Below, piece by piece: positions 1 through 9,300 of a stretch of DNA of 64,000 nucleotides (positions within the stretch are counted from its first letter, which is position 1; every line of letters starts with the position of its first letter). Origin of the DNA: Eikenella longinqua (lineage in GTDB: Bacteria; Pseudomonadota; Gammaproteobacteria; Burkholderiales; Neisseriaceae); assembly GCF_001648355.1 (NCBI RefSeq), contig NZ_LXSL01000022.1, positions 155 to 64,154 of the forward strand, written 5' to 3'. Below the pieces are notes generated by a model that saw only the letters and a program-made list of their open reading frames with translations, did not search any database and was not told the DNA's origin. The position numbers and the translations under genes were made by a program.

Positions 1-534
1 CTCCTGTTCTACCACAAAATCCGCCAAGTCATCAGCCATCATCTGGCACTGGCGGCCGATGAAATTTTCGCCGGCCCGGTCGAATTGGACGAAAGCTATT
101 TCGGCGGACGCCGCAAAGGCAGGCGAGGACGTGGTGCGGCAGGCAAGGTAGTGGTATTCGGCATCCTGAAACGGCAGGGACGGGTCTACACTATTGTGGT
201 GGATAATGCCAAGTCTGAAACATTGATGCCTGTAATAAAAAGGAAAATTATGCCGGACAGCATTGTCTATACCGACAGCCTGAGCAGTTACGACAAGTTG
301 GGCGTGAGTGGTTTTATCCATCACCGTATTAACCATTCCAAGGAATTTGCAGACCGTCAAAACCACATTAACGGCATTGAGAATTTCTGGAATCAGGCAA
401 AACGTGTCTTACGCAAATACAACGGAATCGACCGCAAATCTTTCCTGCTGTTCTTGAAAGAATGCGAATTTCGGTTTAACTTCGGTACACCGTCCCAACA
501 GCTTAAAATCCTGCGGAGATGGTGTGGAATTTAG
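1..534 (+). CDS. IS1595-family transposase, 5' end outside the window
   Basis: The reading frame is open from base 1 and ends with a stop at 532-534, giving at least 177 residues; the ATG lies upstream of the window. Visible are the ELDESYFGGRRKG segment carrying a catalytic aspartate, the YTDSLSSYD segment with the second one, and the INGIENFWNQAKR segment, which fits the DDE/ISXO2-like (IS1016) transposase fold. I see no stop or frameshift in the visible part, so the copy may be intact. An internal TTG at 85 should not be taken as the start, because the same frame continues upstream with family-like sequence. The identity of the exact IS is not determined. Confidence 0.8.
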   Translation, partial: LLFYHKIRQVISHHLALAADEIFAGPVELDESYFGGRRKGRRGRGAAGKVVVFGILKRQGRVYTIVVDNAKSETLMPVIKRKIMPDSIVYTDSLSSYDKLGVSGFIHHRINHSKEFADRQNHINGIENFWNQAKRVLRKYNGIDRKSFLLFLKECEFRFNFGTPSQQLKILRRWCGI

Positions 535-554
535 GGCTAATCTACGTCAGCCCC
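1..554 (+). mobile_element. IS1595-family (IS1016-like) insertion sequence, right part
   Basis: The window opens inside an insertion sequence. It carries the transposase 3' part and ends about 20 bp after the stop codon, where the sequence read from the other strand starts GGGGCTGACGTAGATTAG, resembling the GGGGCTG terminal repeats of IS1016-type elements. The left end lies outside the window, so target duplications cannot be checked. Confidence 0.75.
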
Positions 555-947
555 TTGGGTTTTTACCACGCTGAAGTTTTATTTTCAGGTAGTCTTTTTG
601 GGGGAAATAACAGAAGTGGGTAGGGAGTGTGGCACAGCCGCGCATGCGGAGATGGAATTTCAAGTAATGCGTGCGTGCCGATAGCACATAATTCTACGCG
701 TTGTATTCACGGTTCATACAGTATGCAGTTAGTGGGGAATACAGGCTACGGCTTGCTGTTTAACACTTACCTAAAATAAAGTAGGATTTATGGCGAAATG
801 AATTCGCTTTAACTTCATTGCACTAATGGTTTGAAGGCAGGGAAAGCTTGACCGAATCATTTAATATAGCTATCTTTCTAAAAAATAAAAATATTTATAT
901 ACGCACCGCAATGCTTTTTTCCACTCCTTAATAGAAAGGATCTTGCA
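555..947. other. Intergenic stretch without a recognisable gene
   Basis: No credible coding region is visible. Near 587 there is a one-mismatch uptake sequence (TTCAGGTAGTCT). The last 100 bases before the carbonic anhydrase gene are AT-rich and probably hold its promoter, with a clear ribosome binding site AGAAAGGA just before the ATG at 948. Confidence 0.5.
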
Positions 948-1706
948 ATGCCTTGCATCCCCCGCACTTTACCGCGCCTGACCGCCATCCTGCTGTTAAC
1001 CTGTACTGCAGTTTCCGCTGCTGCACACGGTGATCATACCCATTGGGGCTACACCGGACATGATTCTCCCGAAAGCTGGGGCAACCTGTCTGAAGAGTTC
1101 CGTCTGTGCTCCACAGGCAAAAACCAATCACCTGTAAATATTACCGAAACCGTTTCCGGCAGGTTGCCTGCCATTCAGGTCAATTACCGTCCGAGTGCCG
1201 TAGAAGTCGAAAACAACGGCCACACTATCCAGATTAATTATCCTGAAGGTGGCAATACCCTGACTGTGAATGGACGCACCTACACTCTGAAGCAGTTCCA
1301 CTTCCACGTGCCTAGTGAAAACCAAATCAAAGGCCACTCCTTCCCGATGGAAGCCCACTTCGTTCACTTAGACGAAAACCGACAGCCTTTGGTATTGGCC
1401 GTGCTGTATGAAGCCGGCAGAATCAACAACCGCCTGTCTTCCATATGGAACGTAATGCCGATGACATCGGGAAAAGTGAAACTCAACCAACCGTTTAATG
1501 CTTCATCCTTGCTGCCGCGGAACCTGCAATACTACCGCTTTGCCGGCTCGTTGACCACGCCACCATGCACTGAGGGCGTATCATGGTTGGTGTTGAAAAC
1601 TTATGACCACATCGACCAGGCACAAGCGGAAAAATTCACCCGCGCTGTTGGTTCACACAACAACCGTCCTGTACAGCCGCTGAATGCACGAGTAGTAATC
1701 GAATAA
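948..1706 (+). CDS. cah: Periplasmic alpha-carbonic anhydrase
   Basis: Reversible hydration of CO2 to bicarbonate and a proton, in the periplasm. A signal peptide covers about residues 1-26 (cleavage near SAAAHG). The alpha-class zinc site is visible: QFHFH gives His118 and His120, and EAHFVH gives His137. The bacterial alpha-class disulfide pair is Cys54 (RLCSTG) and Cys207 (PPCTEG). At 252 residues it has the length of the gonococcal enzyme, which it resembles very closely as far as I recall that sequence. The start is supported by AGAAAGGA seven bases upstream. It stands alone, and its terminator uses a Neisseria-like uptake sequence rather than the Eikenella one, suggesting acquisition from Neisseria. 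Confidence 0.95.
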   Translation: MPCIPRTLPRLTAILLLTCTAVSAAAHGDHTHWGYTGHDSPESWGNLSEEFRLCSTGKNQSPVNITETVSGRLPAIQVNYRPSAVEVENNGHTIQINYPEGGNTLTVNGRTYTLKQFHFHVPSENQIKGHSFPMEAHFVHLDENRQPLVLAVLYEAGRINNRLSSIWNVMPMTSGKVKLNQPFNASSLLPRNLQYYRFAGSLTTPPCTEGVSWLVLKTYDHIDQAQAEKFTRAVGSHNNRPVQPLNARVVIE

Positions 1707-1727
1707 ACGATAAAGCTGAAAACAGAA

Positions 1728-1754
1728 GAGGCTGTCTGAAAAATTAGACGGCCT
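1728..1754 (+). terminator. Hairpin with Neisseria-dialect uptake sequence
   Basis: GAGGCTGTCT pairs with AGACGGCCTC around a short A/T loop. The left arm reads AGGCTGTCTGAA and the right arm, from the other strand, AGGCCGTCTAA: close to the canonical Neisseria AG-DUS (AGGCCGTCTGAA) and unlike the AGGCTACCTGAA used elsewhere here. Downstream T-run is weak. Confidence 0.6.
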
Positions 1755-1825
1755 CGTTGGTTTATTTGCAGTTGGAGTGTATCCATACACGTGGCTAGTA
1801 TAGATGCAGTTTGCTATTTAAGCAG

Positions 1826-2334
1826 TTACACTTGTTCAAGTAAATATGAATGAATACTCTCTTCCAGCACTTTCATTTGGTTTGCCATGTTGCTTATTAA
1901 TGTAAATATTAGTATAGGTAATAAACTTACCCCAAGATAAGCAATACCTTTTATGACTAATCGAATCACGTTAAACTCTAAAAAAGCTATTGCTATCACT
2001 AGGTAGATTATAAAAGGGGTAACAAAACATCCGGCTGTTGCAAATAAGGTAGCAATAAAACGAATGCAAGCATCTGTTTTGTTATGTTTTTTTGTTAATT
2101 TATCCAGGTAGTACTTCCAAAAGCTGATGATATTCCGCCTTTTGCATAGATAACGGCAAGCAAATCATTCAAATCAATATTTGACTTCAAGAGGTAATCC
2201 AACTCATCAACAGAAAGATTTCGTAAATAGAGGATCTTCCTCTGTTCAATTTGCCTAATCAAATTCGATTTATGCTCACTAAATTGCAAAGGTATAATTT
2301 TTTTCAAGATATTCTTGAATTTTATCCAATTCAT
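1826..2334 (-). pseudogene. Frameshifted gene for a small membrane protein
   Basis: The minus strand holds an ATG-started frame from 2334 to a stop at 2095 (79 residues, beginning MNWIKFKNIL). A second frame, shifted by one base, overlaps its end and stays open to a stop at 1826. That second part has no own start but reads like protein: IISFWKYYLDKL, then two strongly hydrophobic segments (ATLFATAGCFVTPFIIYLV and GIAYLGVSLLPILIFTLI). The simplest reading is one membrane protein gene of about 165 codons broken by a single-base indel between about 2097 and 2140. The region is AT-rich compared with its surroundings. I do not recognise the family. The 79-residue frame could alternatively be a complete small gene. 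Confidence 0.45.
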
Positions 2335-2468
2335 CCGATGCTAAATCTATCTATCCAATCAGATATTTATAGATATTTCTTCTATTCAATATTAAGAAGA
2401 AGCTAGTAAATATCTTACTCAACTGTTTCATAGTTATCTCCAATCTCTAACATTCGTCAGGGAAATAT

Positions 2469-4496
2469 TCACTCCGCCCCAAAAAGCAGATTCTCCTTAA
2501 TCCCCCGAATCCTATCCCGCAACACCGCCGCCTCTTCAAACTGCAAATCCCGTGCCGCCTGCTGCATGGCTTTTTCCAGTTTGGCGATTTCTTTGATCGC
2601 GTCTTCTTCATTGTGGATTTCGCCGACTTTAACCTTGTTTTTGCCTTTCAGACGACCTTTGCCGCTGCCTTCTTCGTGGTACACGCCGTCGATGATGTCT
2701 TTGACTTGTTTTTTAATCTGCTGCGGTACGATGCCGTGTTCTTCGTTGAATTTCATCTGTTTTTCGCGGCGGCGTTCGGTTTCGTCGATGGCGGCTTTCA
2801 TGGAATCGGTGATTTTGTCGGCGTACAGGATGGCCACGCCGTTCACGTTGCGCGCTGCCCTGCCGATAGTCTGAATCAGGCTGCGGTGGGAGCGCAGGAA
2901 ACCTTCTTTGTCGGCGTCGAGGATGGCGACGAGGGAGACTTCGGGGATGTCTAGGCCTTCGCGCAAGAGGTTGATGCCGACGAGTACGTCAAACAAACCT
3001 AATCGCAAATCTCTAATGATTTCAACGCGCTCTACGGTGTCGATGTCGCTGTGCAGGTAGCGCACTTTGATGCCGAGTTCGCTGTAATAGTCGGTGAGTT
3101 GTTCCGCCATGCGTTTGGTGAGGGTGGTAACGAGTACGCGTTCGCCTTTTTGGATGCGGTCGTTGATTTCGCTCATTAAGTCATCGACTTGGGTGGCGAC
3201 GGGGCGGATGATGATTTGGGGGTCGACCAGCCCTGTGGGGCGGACGACTTGTTCGACCACTTGTCCGGTGTGTTCTTCTTCGTATTTGGCGGGGGTGGCG
3301 GAAACGAAGACGGTTTGCGGCATGACTTTTTCAAATTCGTGGAATTTGAGCGGGCGGTTGTCGCGGGCGGAAGGCAGGCGGAAGCCGTAATCGACGAGGT
3401 TTTGCTTGCGCGATGCGTCGCCTTTGTACATGCCGCCGATTTGGGTAACGGTAACGTGGCTTTCGTCGATGAACATGATGGCGTTGCTTGGCAGGTAGTC
3501 CATCAGCGTGGGCGGCGGTTCGCCTTCTTTTTTGCCGGAGAAGTGGCGGGAGTAGTTTTCAATGCCTTTGCAGAAGCCCATTTCGTAGAGCATTTCGAGG
3601 TCGAAACGGGTGCGCTGTTCGATGCGCTGCTGTTCGACGGGGCGTTGTTCGCGGGCGAAAAATTCGATGCGTTCGCGCAGTTCTTCTTTGATGGACTCGC
3701 AGGCGCGCAAGACGGTGTCGCGCGGGGTAACGTAGTGGCTGGACGGGAAGACGGTGTAGCGACCGACGCGCTGGTGCAGGCTGCCTGAAAGCGGGTCGAA
3801 CATATCGAGGCGGTCGATTTCGTCGTCGAACAGGCTGATGCGCAGGGCGTTTTCGGAGCTTTCGGCGGGATAGACGTCAATCACGTCGCCGCGCACGCGG
3901 AAGCTGCCGCGTTTGAAGTCCAAATCGCCGCGTTCGTACTGCATGGAAACGAGCGTGGCGATGATGTCGCGCTGCTCGATGGTGTCGCCTTCTTTGACGG
4001 ACAACACCATTTGTTGGTATTCGGTCGGGTCGCCGATACCGTAAATGGCGGACACGGTGGCGACGATAATCACGTCGTCGCGCGTCATCAGGTTTTTGGT
4101 GGCGGAAAGGCGCATCTGTTCGATGTGTTCGTTAATCGCGCTGTCTTTTTCGATGAACAAGTCGCGGCTGGGAACGTAGGCTTCGGGTTGGTAATAGTCG
4201 TAGTAGGAGACGAAATATTCCACCGCGTTTTCGGGGAAAAACTCGCGCATTTCGGCGTAGAGCTGGGCGGCGAGGGTTTTGTTGTGCGCCATGATGATGG
4301 CGGGGCGGCCGCTTTGGGCGATGACGTTTGCCATGGTGTAGGTTTTGCCCGAACCGGTTACGCCGAGCAGGGTTTGATAGGCCAGGCCGTCTTCCAAGCC
4401 TTCCAATAATCCTGCAATCGCAGTCGGCTGGTCGCCGGCGGGCGGGAAGGGCTGGTGGAGTTTGAAGGGGGAATTTGGGTATTGGATGATGTCCAT
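2469..4496 (-). CDS. uvrB: UvrABC excinuclease subunit B
   Basis: Damage-verifying helicase-like subunit of nucleotide excision repair; it receives lesions from UvrA and recruits UvrC. At 675 residues it has the standard length. Walker A is GVTGSGKT at residues 45-52; the beta-hairpin that inserts into DNA is around YYDYYQPEAYVP (about 95-106); the helicase motif DESH lies in the middle; and the C-terminal UVR motif (LEKAMQQAARDLQFEEA region) binds UvrC. An uptake-sequence variant (AGGCTGCCTGAA) lies within the gene near 3778 and encodes part of PLSGSLHQR. The gene is monocistronic. Confidence 0.97.
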   Translation of the reverse strand: MDIIQYPNSPFKLHQPFPPAGDQPTAIAGLLEGLEDGLAYQTLLGVTGSGKTYTMANVIAQSGRPAIIMAHNKTLAAQLYAEMREFFPENAVEYFVSYYDYYQPEAYVPSRDLFIEKDSAINEHIEQMRLSATKNLMTRDDVIIVATVSAIYGIGDPTEYQQMVLSVKEGDTIEQRDIIATLVSMQYERGDLDFKRGSFRVRGDVIDVYPAESSENALRISLFDDEIDRLDMFDPLSGSLHQRVGRYTVFPSSHYVTPRDTVLRACESIKEELRERIEFFAREQRPVEQQRIEQRTRFDLEMLYEMGFCKGIENYSRHFSGKKEGEPPPTLMDYLPSNAIMFIDESHVTVTQIGGMYKGDASRKQNLVDYGFRLPSARDNRPLKFHEFEKVMPQTVFVSATPAKYEEEHTGQVVEQVVRPTGLVDPQIIIRPVATQVDDLMSEINDRIQKGERVLVTTLTKRMAEQLTDYYSELGIKVRYLHSDIDTVERVEIIRDLRLGLFDVLVGINLLREGLDIPEVSLVAILDADKEGFLRSHRSLIQTIGRAARNVNGVAILYADKITDSMKAAIDETERRREKQMKFNEEHGIVPQQIKKQVKDIIDGVYHEEGSGKGRLKGKNKVKVGEIHNEEDAIKEIAKLEKAMQQAARDLQFEEAAVLRDRIRGIKENLLFGAE

Positions 4497-4583
4497 GAGG
4501 CTACCTGAAAAATGGCAGATGGGTAAACGGGGCGGGCAAAAGGGAGATTATAACGCTAATTGATTAGTAGACCGGGAGCGGGG

Positions 4584-4630
4584 AGGCTACCTGAAAAGTT
4601 TCTATGCGGCTCAAATTTTTCAGGTAGCCT
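4584..4630. terminator. Inverted eikDUS pair
   Basis: AGGCTACCTGAAAA and its reverse complement face each other across about 20 bases. It lies between two convergently exposed intergenic ends (upstream of uvrB, downstream of the efflux operon) and could act as a terminator and as a double uptake signal. Confidence 0.5.
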
Positions 4631-4674
4631 TTGATTGTTGGCATGGTGATACCGATTGAGGGCTGGCGGCTTAA

Positions 4675-4737
4675 AGGCTACCTGAAAAATAGAAAGGTGC
4701 GGCGCTTGGATTGGGGGACACGGTTTTCAGGTAGCCT
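4675..4737. terminator. Second inverted eikDUS pair downstream of the efflux operon
   Basis: Another head-to-head pair of AGGCTACCTGAAAA and TTTTCAGGTAGCCT, separated by about 35 bases. With the pair at 4584-4630 it gives four uptake sequences in 150 bp below the efflux operon. Confidence 0.5.
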
Positions 4738-4823
4738 CAAGCTCGCTTGGGATGCGGGCAAAAGAACTGCCGGCCATGCTGTGGTGTTGCGGCATGGCCG
4801 GCAGGCTGGGGCTGCCTGAAAAA

Positions 4824-6308
4824 TTATTTGCTGCTGCCGGCTTCGGCAGGGGCGGATGCGTTGCCGGCGGCTGCGTTTGCAGCGGGCGCGGCTTCGCTGT
4901 ATTGCTTGAGGCCGCCGCCGAGGGCTTTATACAGGTCGGCCAGGTTTTCCAGCATATTGAGCTGGGTAGCGAGCACGGCGGAATCGGCGGAGTAGCTGCT
5001 GCGCTCGGCATCAAGCACTTCCAGCGAGCTGGACACGCCGTGGCGGTAGCGCAGGTTGATCAGGCGCAGGCGGTCGTTGTAGGCCTTTTGGGTTTGCAGG
5101 CGGGAATCGTATTGCTGCTGCAGGGTTTCGCGCGCCACCAAGGCGTTGGATACGTCTTGGAAGGCAGACTGCACGGCTTTTTCATAGGCGGCCACGGCAG
5201 ACTGCTGGCGCAGTTTGGCCACGTCGAGGCTGGCGCGCAGGCTGCCCCAGTTGAAGATGGGCACGTTGATGGTGGGCGAGAACACCCAGGTGCGGTTTAC
5301 GCCGTCGAACAGGCGCTTCATCTCGGTGCTGCCGGTGCCGATGGTGCTGGTGAGGCTGATGCTGGGGAAGAAGGCGGCGCGGGCGGCGCCGATGTTGGCG
5401 TTGGCCTGGCGCAGGTTGTGCTCGGCGGCGCGGATGTCAGGGCGGTTTTGCAGCACGTCGGAGGTGAGGCCGGCTGGCAGCTTGGTGATGCGGAACTGCT
5501 TATCCAGCGGCAGGCCGGCGGGCAGGTTGGCGGGCACGGGCTGGTTGATGAGGGTAACTAGGGCGTTGTGCGCCTGCTCGCGGGTGCGCAGGGCGGCGGC
5601 GTAGTCGGCTTTGGCCGATTCGATCAGGCCTTCCATTTCGCGCAGGTTGACGGCGGAAATCACGCCGGCGTTGTGCTGGATTTGGTTGAGGCGGTAGGTT
5701 TGCTCGCGGGTTTGCAGCACGCGTTGCGCCAACTTCATGGATTCTTCGGCGTAGCGTTCGTTGAAATAGGCTTTGGCCACGGAGGAAACGAGCGAGAGGT
5801 GGGCGGAATCGCGGGCGGCCACGCTGCTGAAGTAGCTTTGCAGGGCGGCGCGGTTGTTGCTGCGGGCTTTGCCGAAAAGGTCGATTTCGTAGGAGGCGAT
5901 GCCGAGGCCGACGTTGTAGGATTCGGCGATGTAGGATTGGCCGGTGCTGCTCAAATCTTGTGCCACGCGGGCGCGCTGGCCGGTGCCGCTGGCGTTGATG
6001 CCGGGCAGGGAGGCGGCGCGGGTGATCACGTATTGGGCGCGCACGGCTTCGGCGTTGAGCGCGGCCATGCGCAGGTCGGGGTTGTTTTTCAGCGCCAGGG
6101 TAATCAGCGATTTGAGGCGCGGGTCGGCAAAGTAGTCTTCCCAGCCGGTGTCGGCGGCGCGGCTGACGCTTTGGCCGGCGGCGGTGTCGTAGCGGAATTG
6201 GGCGGGCACGTTTACTTCGGGCTGACGGTAGCTTGGCGCCAGGGTGCAGGCGGAAAGCAGCAGGGCGGAGGCGATGCCGGCCGCAATCGGTTTCAAATTG
6301 GTTTGCAT
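4824..6308 (-). CDS. mtrE: RND efflux outer-membrane lipoprotein channel (MtrE/OprM-like)
   Basis: TolC-type outer membrane factor forming the exit duct of the tripartite pump. The N-terminus MQTNLKPIAAGIASALLLSAC ends in a lipobox (LLSAC), so it is probably acylated at Cys21. At 494 residues it has the usual NodT/OprM length, with two repeated outer-membrane efflux domains and coiled-coil-forming Ala/Gln-rich helices. The C-terminal tail is Ala-rich and low complexity. It is the last gene of an operon with the RND transporter (about 60 bp upstream) and the adaptor. A DUS hairpin sits in the 60-bp gap and might lower its expression relative to the pump. The symbol is by analogy with the neisserial mtrCDE system. 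Confidence 0.9.
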   Translation of the reverse strand: MQTNLKPIAAGIASALLLSACTLAPSYRQPEVNVPAQFRYDTAAGQSVSRAADTGWEDYFADPRLKSLITLALKNNPDLRMAALNAEAVRAQYVITRAASLPGINASGTGQRARVAQDLSSTGQSYIAESYNVGLGIASYEIDLFGKARSNNRAALQSYFSSVAARDSAHLSLVSSVAKAYFNERYAEESMKLAQRVLQTREQTYRLNQIQHNAGVISAVNLREMEGLIESAKADYAAALRTREQAHNALVTLINQPVPANLPAGLPLDKQFRITKLPAGLTSDVLQNRPDIRAAEHNLRQANANIGAARAAFFPSISLTSTIGTGSTEMKRLFDGVNRTWVFSPTINVPIFNWGSLRASLDVAKLRQQSAVAAYEKAVQSAFQDVSNALVARETLQQQYDSRLQTQKAYNDRLRLINLRYRHGVSSSLEVLDAERSSYSADSAVLATQLNMLENLADLYKALGGGLKQYSEAAPAANAAAGNASAPAEAGSSK

Positions 6309-6322
6309 AATGGGTCCTTGTA

Positions 6323-6365
6323 TTTTTCAGGTAGCCTCATGCGGGGCAGAGGCTACCTGAAAAAA
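6323..6365. repeat. Inverted eikDUS pair between RND transporter and channel genes
   Basis: TTTTTCAGGTAGCCTC and GAGGCTACCTGAAAAA face outward around a short loop inside the operon. A hairpin here could act as a partial terminator or protect the upstream message. Confidence 0.55.
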
Positions 6366-6367
6366 GC

Positions 6368-9300
6368 TTAGTCGTGGTGCAGGTCTTGTTTCTCTTCGTC
6401 GCTGAGGCCGCGTTCGGCTTCGGAAACGTACATGTCGGCCAGCTCGTGGCTGATGTTGCTGTGGGCGGCCGTGATTTCGGTTTCATGCTGGGTGGGCTTG
6501 AACAGCTTGCGCACCAGTACGTAGAACAGCGGCACGAGGAACACAGACAAGAGCGTGCCGATGGTCATCCCCCAGAATACGGTGGTGCCGATGGCGCGTT
6601 GGCTGGCGGAGCTGGCGCCGGAAGCGATATACAGCGGCACCACGCCCAAGATGAAGGCGAAGGAGGTCATCAAAATCGGGCGGAAACGCAGATGCGCGGC
6701 AGCAAGGGCGGATTCCATGGCGGTTTTGCCCTGGGCTTGCAGGTCTTTGGCAAACTCGATAATCAGAATGGCGTTTTTCGCGCTCAGGCCGATTACCGTA
6801 ATCATGCCCACCATGAAGTAGATGTCGTTGAAATACACCTCCTGCGTGCGGAGCAGGCCGTTAAACATATTGCGGCCGAACACGCCGAGCACCACGCCGA
6901 GGAAGCCCAAAGGCGCCACCAGCAGCACGGCGGCCGGAATCGACCAGCTTTCATACAAGGCGGCCAACACCAGGAACACGGCTACCAGCACGAAGATATA
7001 CAGGGTGGTGCGCTGGGAGGCGCCGCTGGCCTGTTCGCGCGATTCGCCGGCCCATTCCACGCTGTAGCCGTCCATCTGCGATACGATGCGTTCCACTTCG
7101 GCCATAGCGTCGCCGCTGGCAAAGCCGGAGTTTACCGCGCCGCTGATCGACATGGAGGGATAGCCGTTGAAGCGGGTGCTCTGCTCCATGCCGGCCCCCC
7201 AAGAGGCACTCACCACGGTGGAGAGCGGCACGGCCACGCCTTGGCTGTTGGGCACAGTCATGGCCAGAATCTGCTCAGGCTGCATGCGCGCCTGCGCATC
7301 GGCCTGCACGTAAACGCGCTGCAAACGGCCTTTGTTGGGGAAGTCGTTGATATAGGAGCCGCCCAATGCGGTGCTCAAAGCGGCACGGATGGAAGCCATG
7401 CTGATGCCTTGTGCGGCGGCGGCTTCGCGGTCGATCGACAACTTGAGCTGCGGCGCGTCTTCCAGGCCGGAAGAGCGGGTGTCGCCGAACATCGGGTTTT
7501 TACGCATTTCGGCAATCAGCTGGTTGCGGGCGGCAACCAGGGCCTGGTGGCCGTGGTTGTTACGGTCTTGCAGGTGGAATTCCAAGCCGCCGTTGCCCAG
7601 CTCGCGGATGGGCGGCGGGTTCACAGCAATGGCGAAACCGTCGCGGATTAGACCGCTGCCCATAAAGGCGCCAGTGAGTTTTCTAGTAACGCTGGTGGCA
7701 TCTTGGCCCGCGCCTTTGCGTTCGTCCCAGTTTTTCAAAATCACGAAGCCCAAGGCCATGTTTTGGCCGCTACCTGAAAAGCTGAAGCCGGATACGGTGA
7801 ACACGTCTTTCACTTCGGGCATGCCCATGGCGATTTTTTCCACGTTCAGCAAAGTGGCGTCGGTGCGCTCTTTGGTGGCGCCGGCAGGCAGCTGGATGCT
7901 CACCATCAGGTTACCCTGGTCTTCGGTGGGCAGGAAGGAAGACGGAATGCGGGTGAACAGGAAGGCGGCCACAGCGATGAGGGCAGCATACACAATCACC
8001 ATCCGGCCGGCACGCAGCAGCAGGGCGGCCACCCAGCTTTCATAGCGTTTGTTGCCGGCATCGAATTTGCGGTTGAACCAGCCGAAGAAGCCGGTTTTTT
8101 CCTCGTGGTGGCCTTTGGCTACAGGCTTGAGCAGCGTGGCGCACAAAGCAGGCGTAAGCGACAGCGCGAGGAAGGCGGAGAAGGCGATGGAAATCACCAT
8201 GGTGATGGCGAACTGTTGGTAGATTTTGCCGGTGGCGCCGCTGAACATGGCCAGCGGTACAAACACGGAAATCAACACGGCGGTAATGCCGACCACGGCG
8301 CCGGAAATCTGGCCCATGGCCTTATGCGTGGCTTCTCGCGGCGGCAGCCCTTCTTCCGACATGATGCGTTCTACGTTTTCCACCACCACGATGGCGTCGT
8401 CCACCACGATACCGATCACCAGCACCATGGCAAACATGGTGAGCACGTTGATTGACATGCCGAGATAGTAGATGCCGGCAAAACCGCCCAAAAGCGAAAT
8501 TGGCACCACGATGGTGGGAATCAGGGTGTAGCGGATATTTTGCAGGAACACGAACATCACAATGAACACCAACACCATGGCTTCCACCAAGGTGTGCACC
8601 ACTTGGTTGATGGAGATTTCTACGAAGGTGGAGGTGTCGTAGGGTGCATTCCATTTCATGTCGCCGGGGAAGTAGTTTTCCAGCGTGTTCATGCGGTCTT
8701 TCACCAAGGCGGCGGTGGCGGTGGCGTTACCGCTGTTGGAAAGCATCACGGCTAAGCCGACGGTGGGCGTACCGTTCAGGCGGGTGCTGGAAGAATAATC
8801 TTCCGAACCCAGCTCGATTTTGGCTACATCGCGCAGGTATACGTTGGCGCCGTCGGTGGTGCTGCGCAGAATGATGTTGCCGAATTGCTCAGGAGTGCTG
8901 AGCTGGCCTTCGGCGGTGATGGTGGCGGTGATGGTTTGCCCTTGGTTGGCCGGCAGCGAGCCGAGCGAACCGGCGGAAATCTGCGCGTTTTGGGCGCTGA
9001 TGGCAGAAGAAACATCGGCAAACGATAGATTGAAATTTTGCAGTTTCTGCGGATCCACCCACACACGCATGGCGCGCTGAGAAGCAAATAGGCGCACCGC
9101 GCCCACGCCTTCCAAGCGTTGCAGTTCGGGCACGATGTTGCGCTGGGCGTAGTCGGCCATTTCTTCCAAGCTTTGGCTGGTGGAAGAGAGCGCCACCACC
9201 ATCAGGAAGTTGGAGCGGGATTTCGATACGTTCACACCGTATTGCTGCACGGTGGTGGGCAGGCTGGACAACACTTCGTTCAGTTTGTTGTTTACCTCAA

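Noticed and set aside
6374..7651. Long open frame opposite the RND transporter gene
   Set aside because: His/Gly/Ala-rich antisense shadow of mtrD-like gene without start signals.
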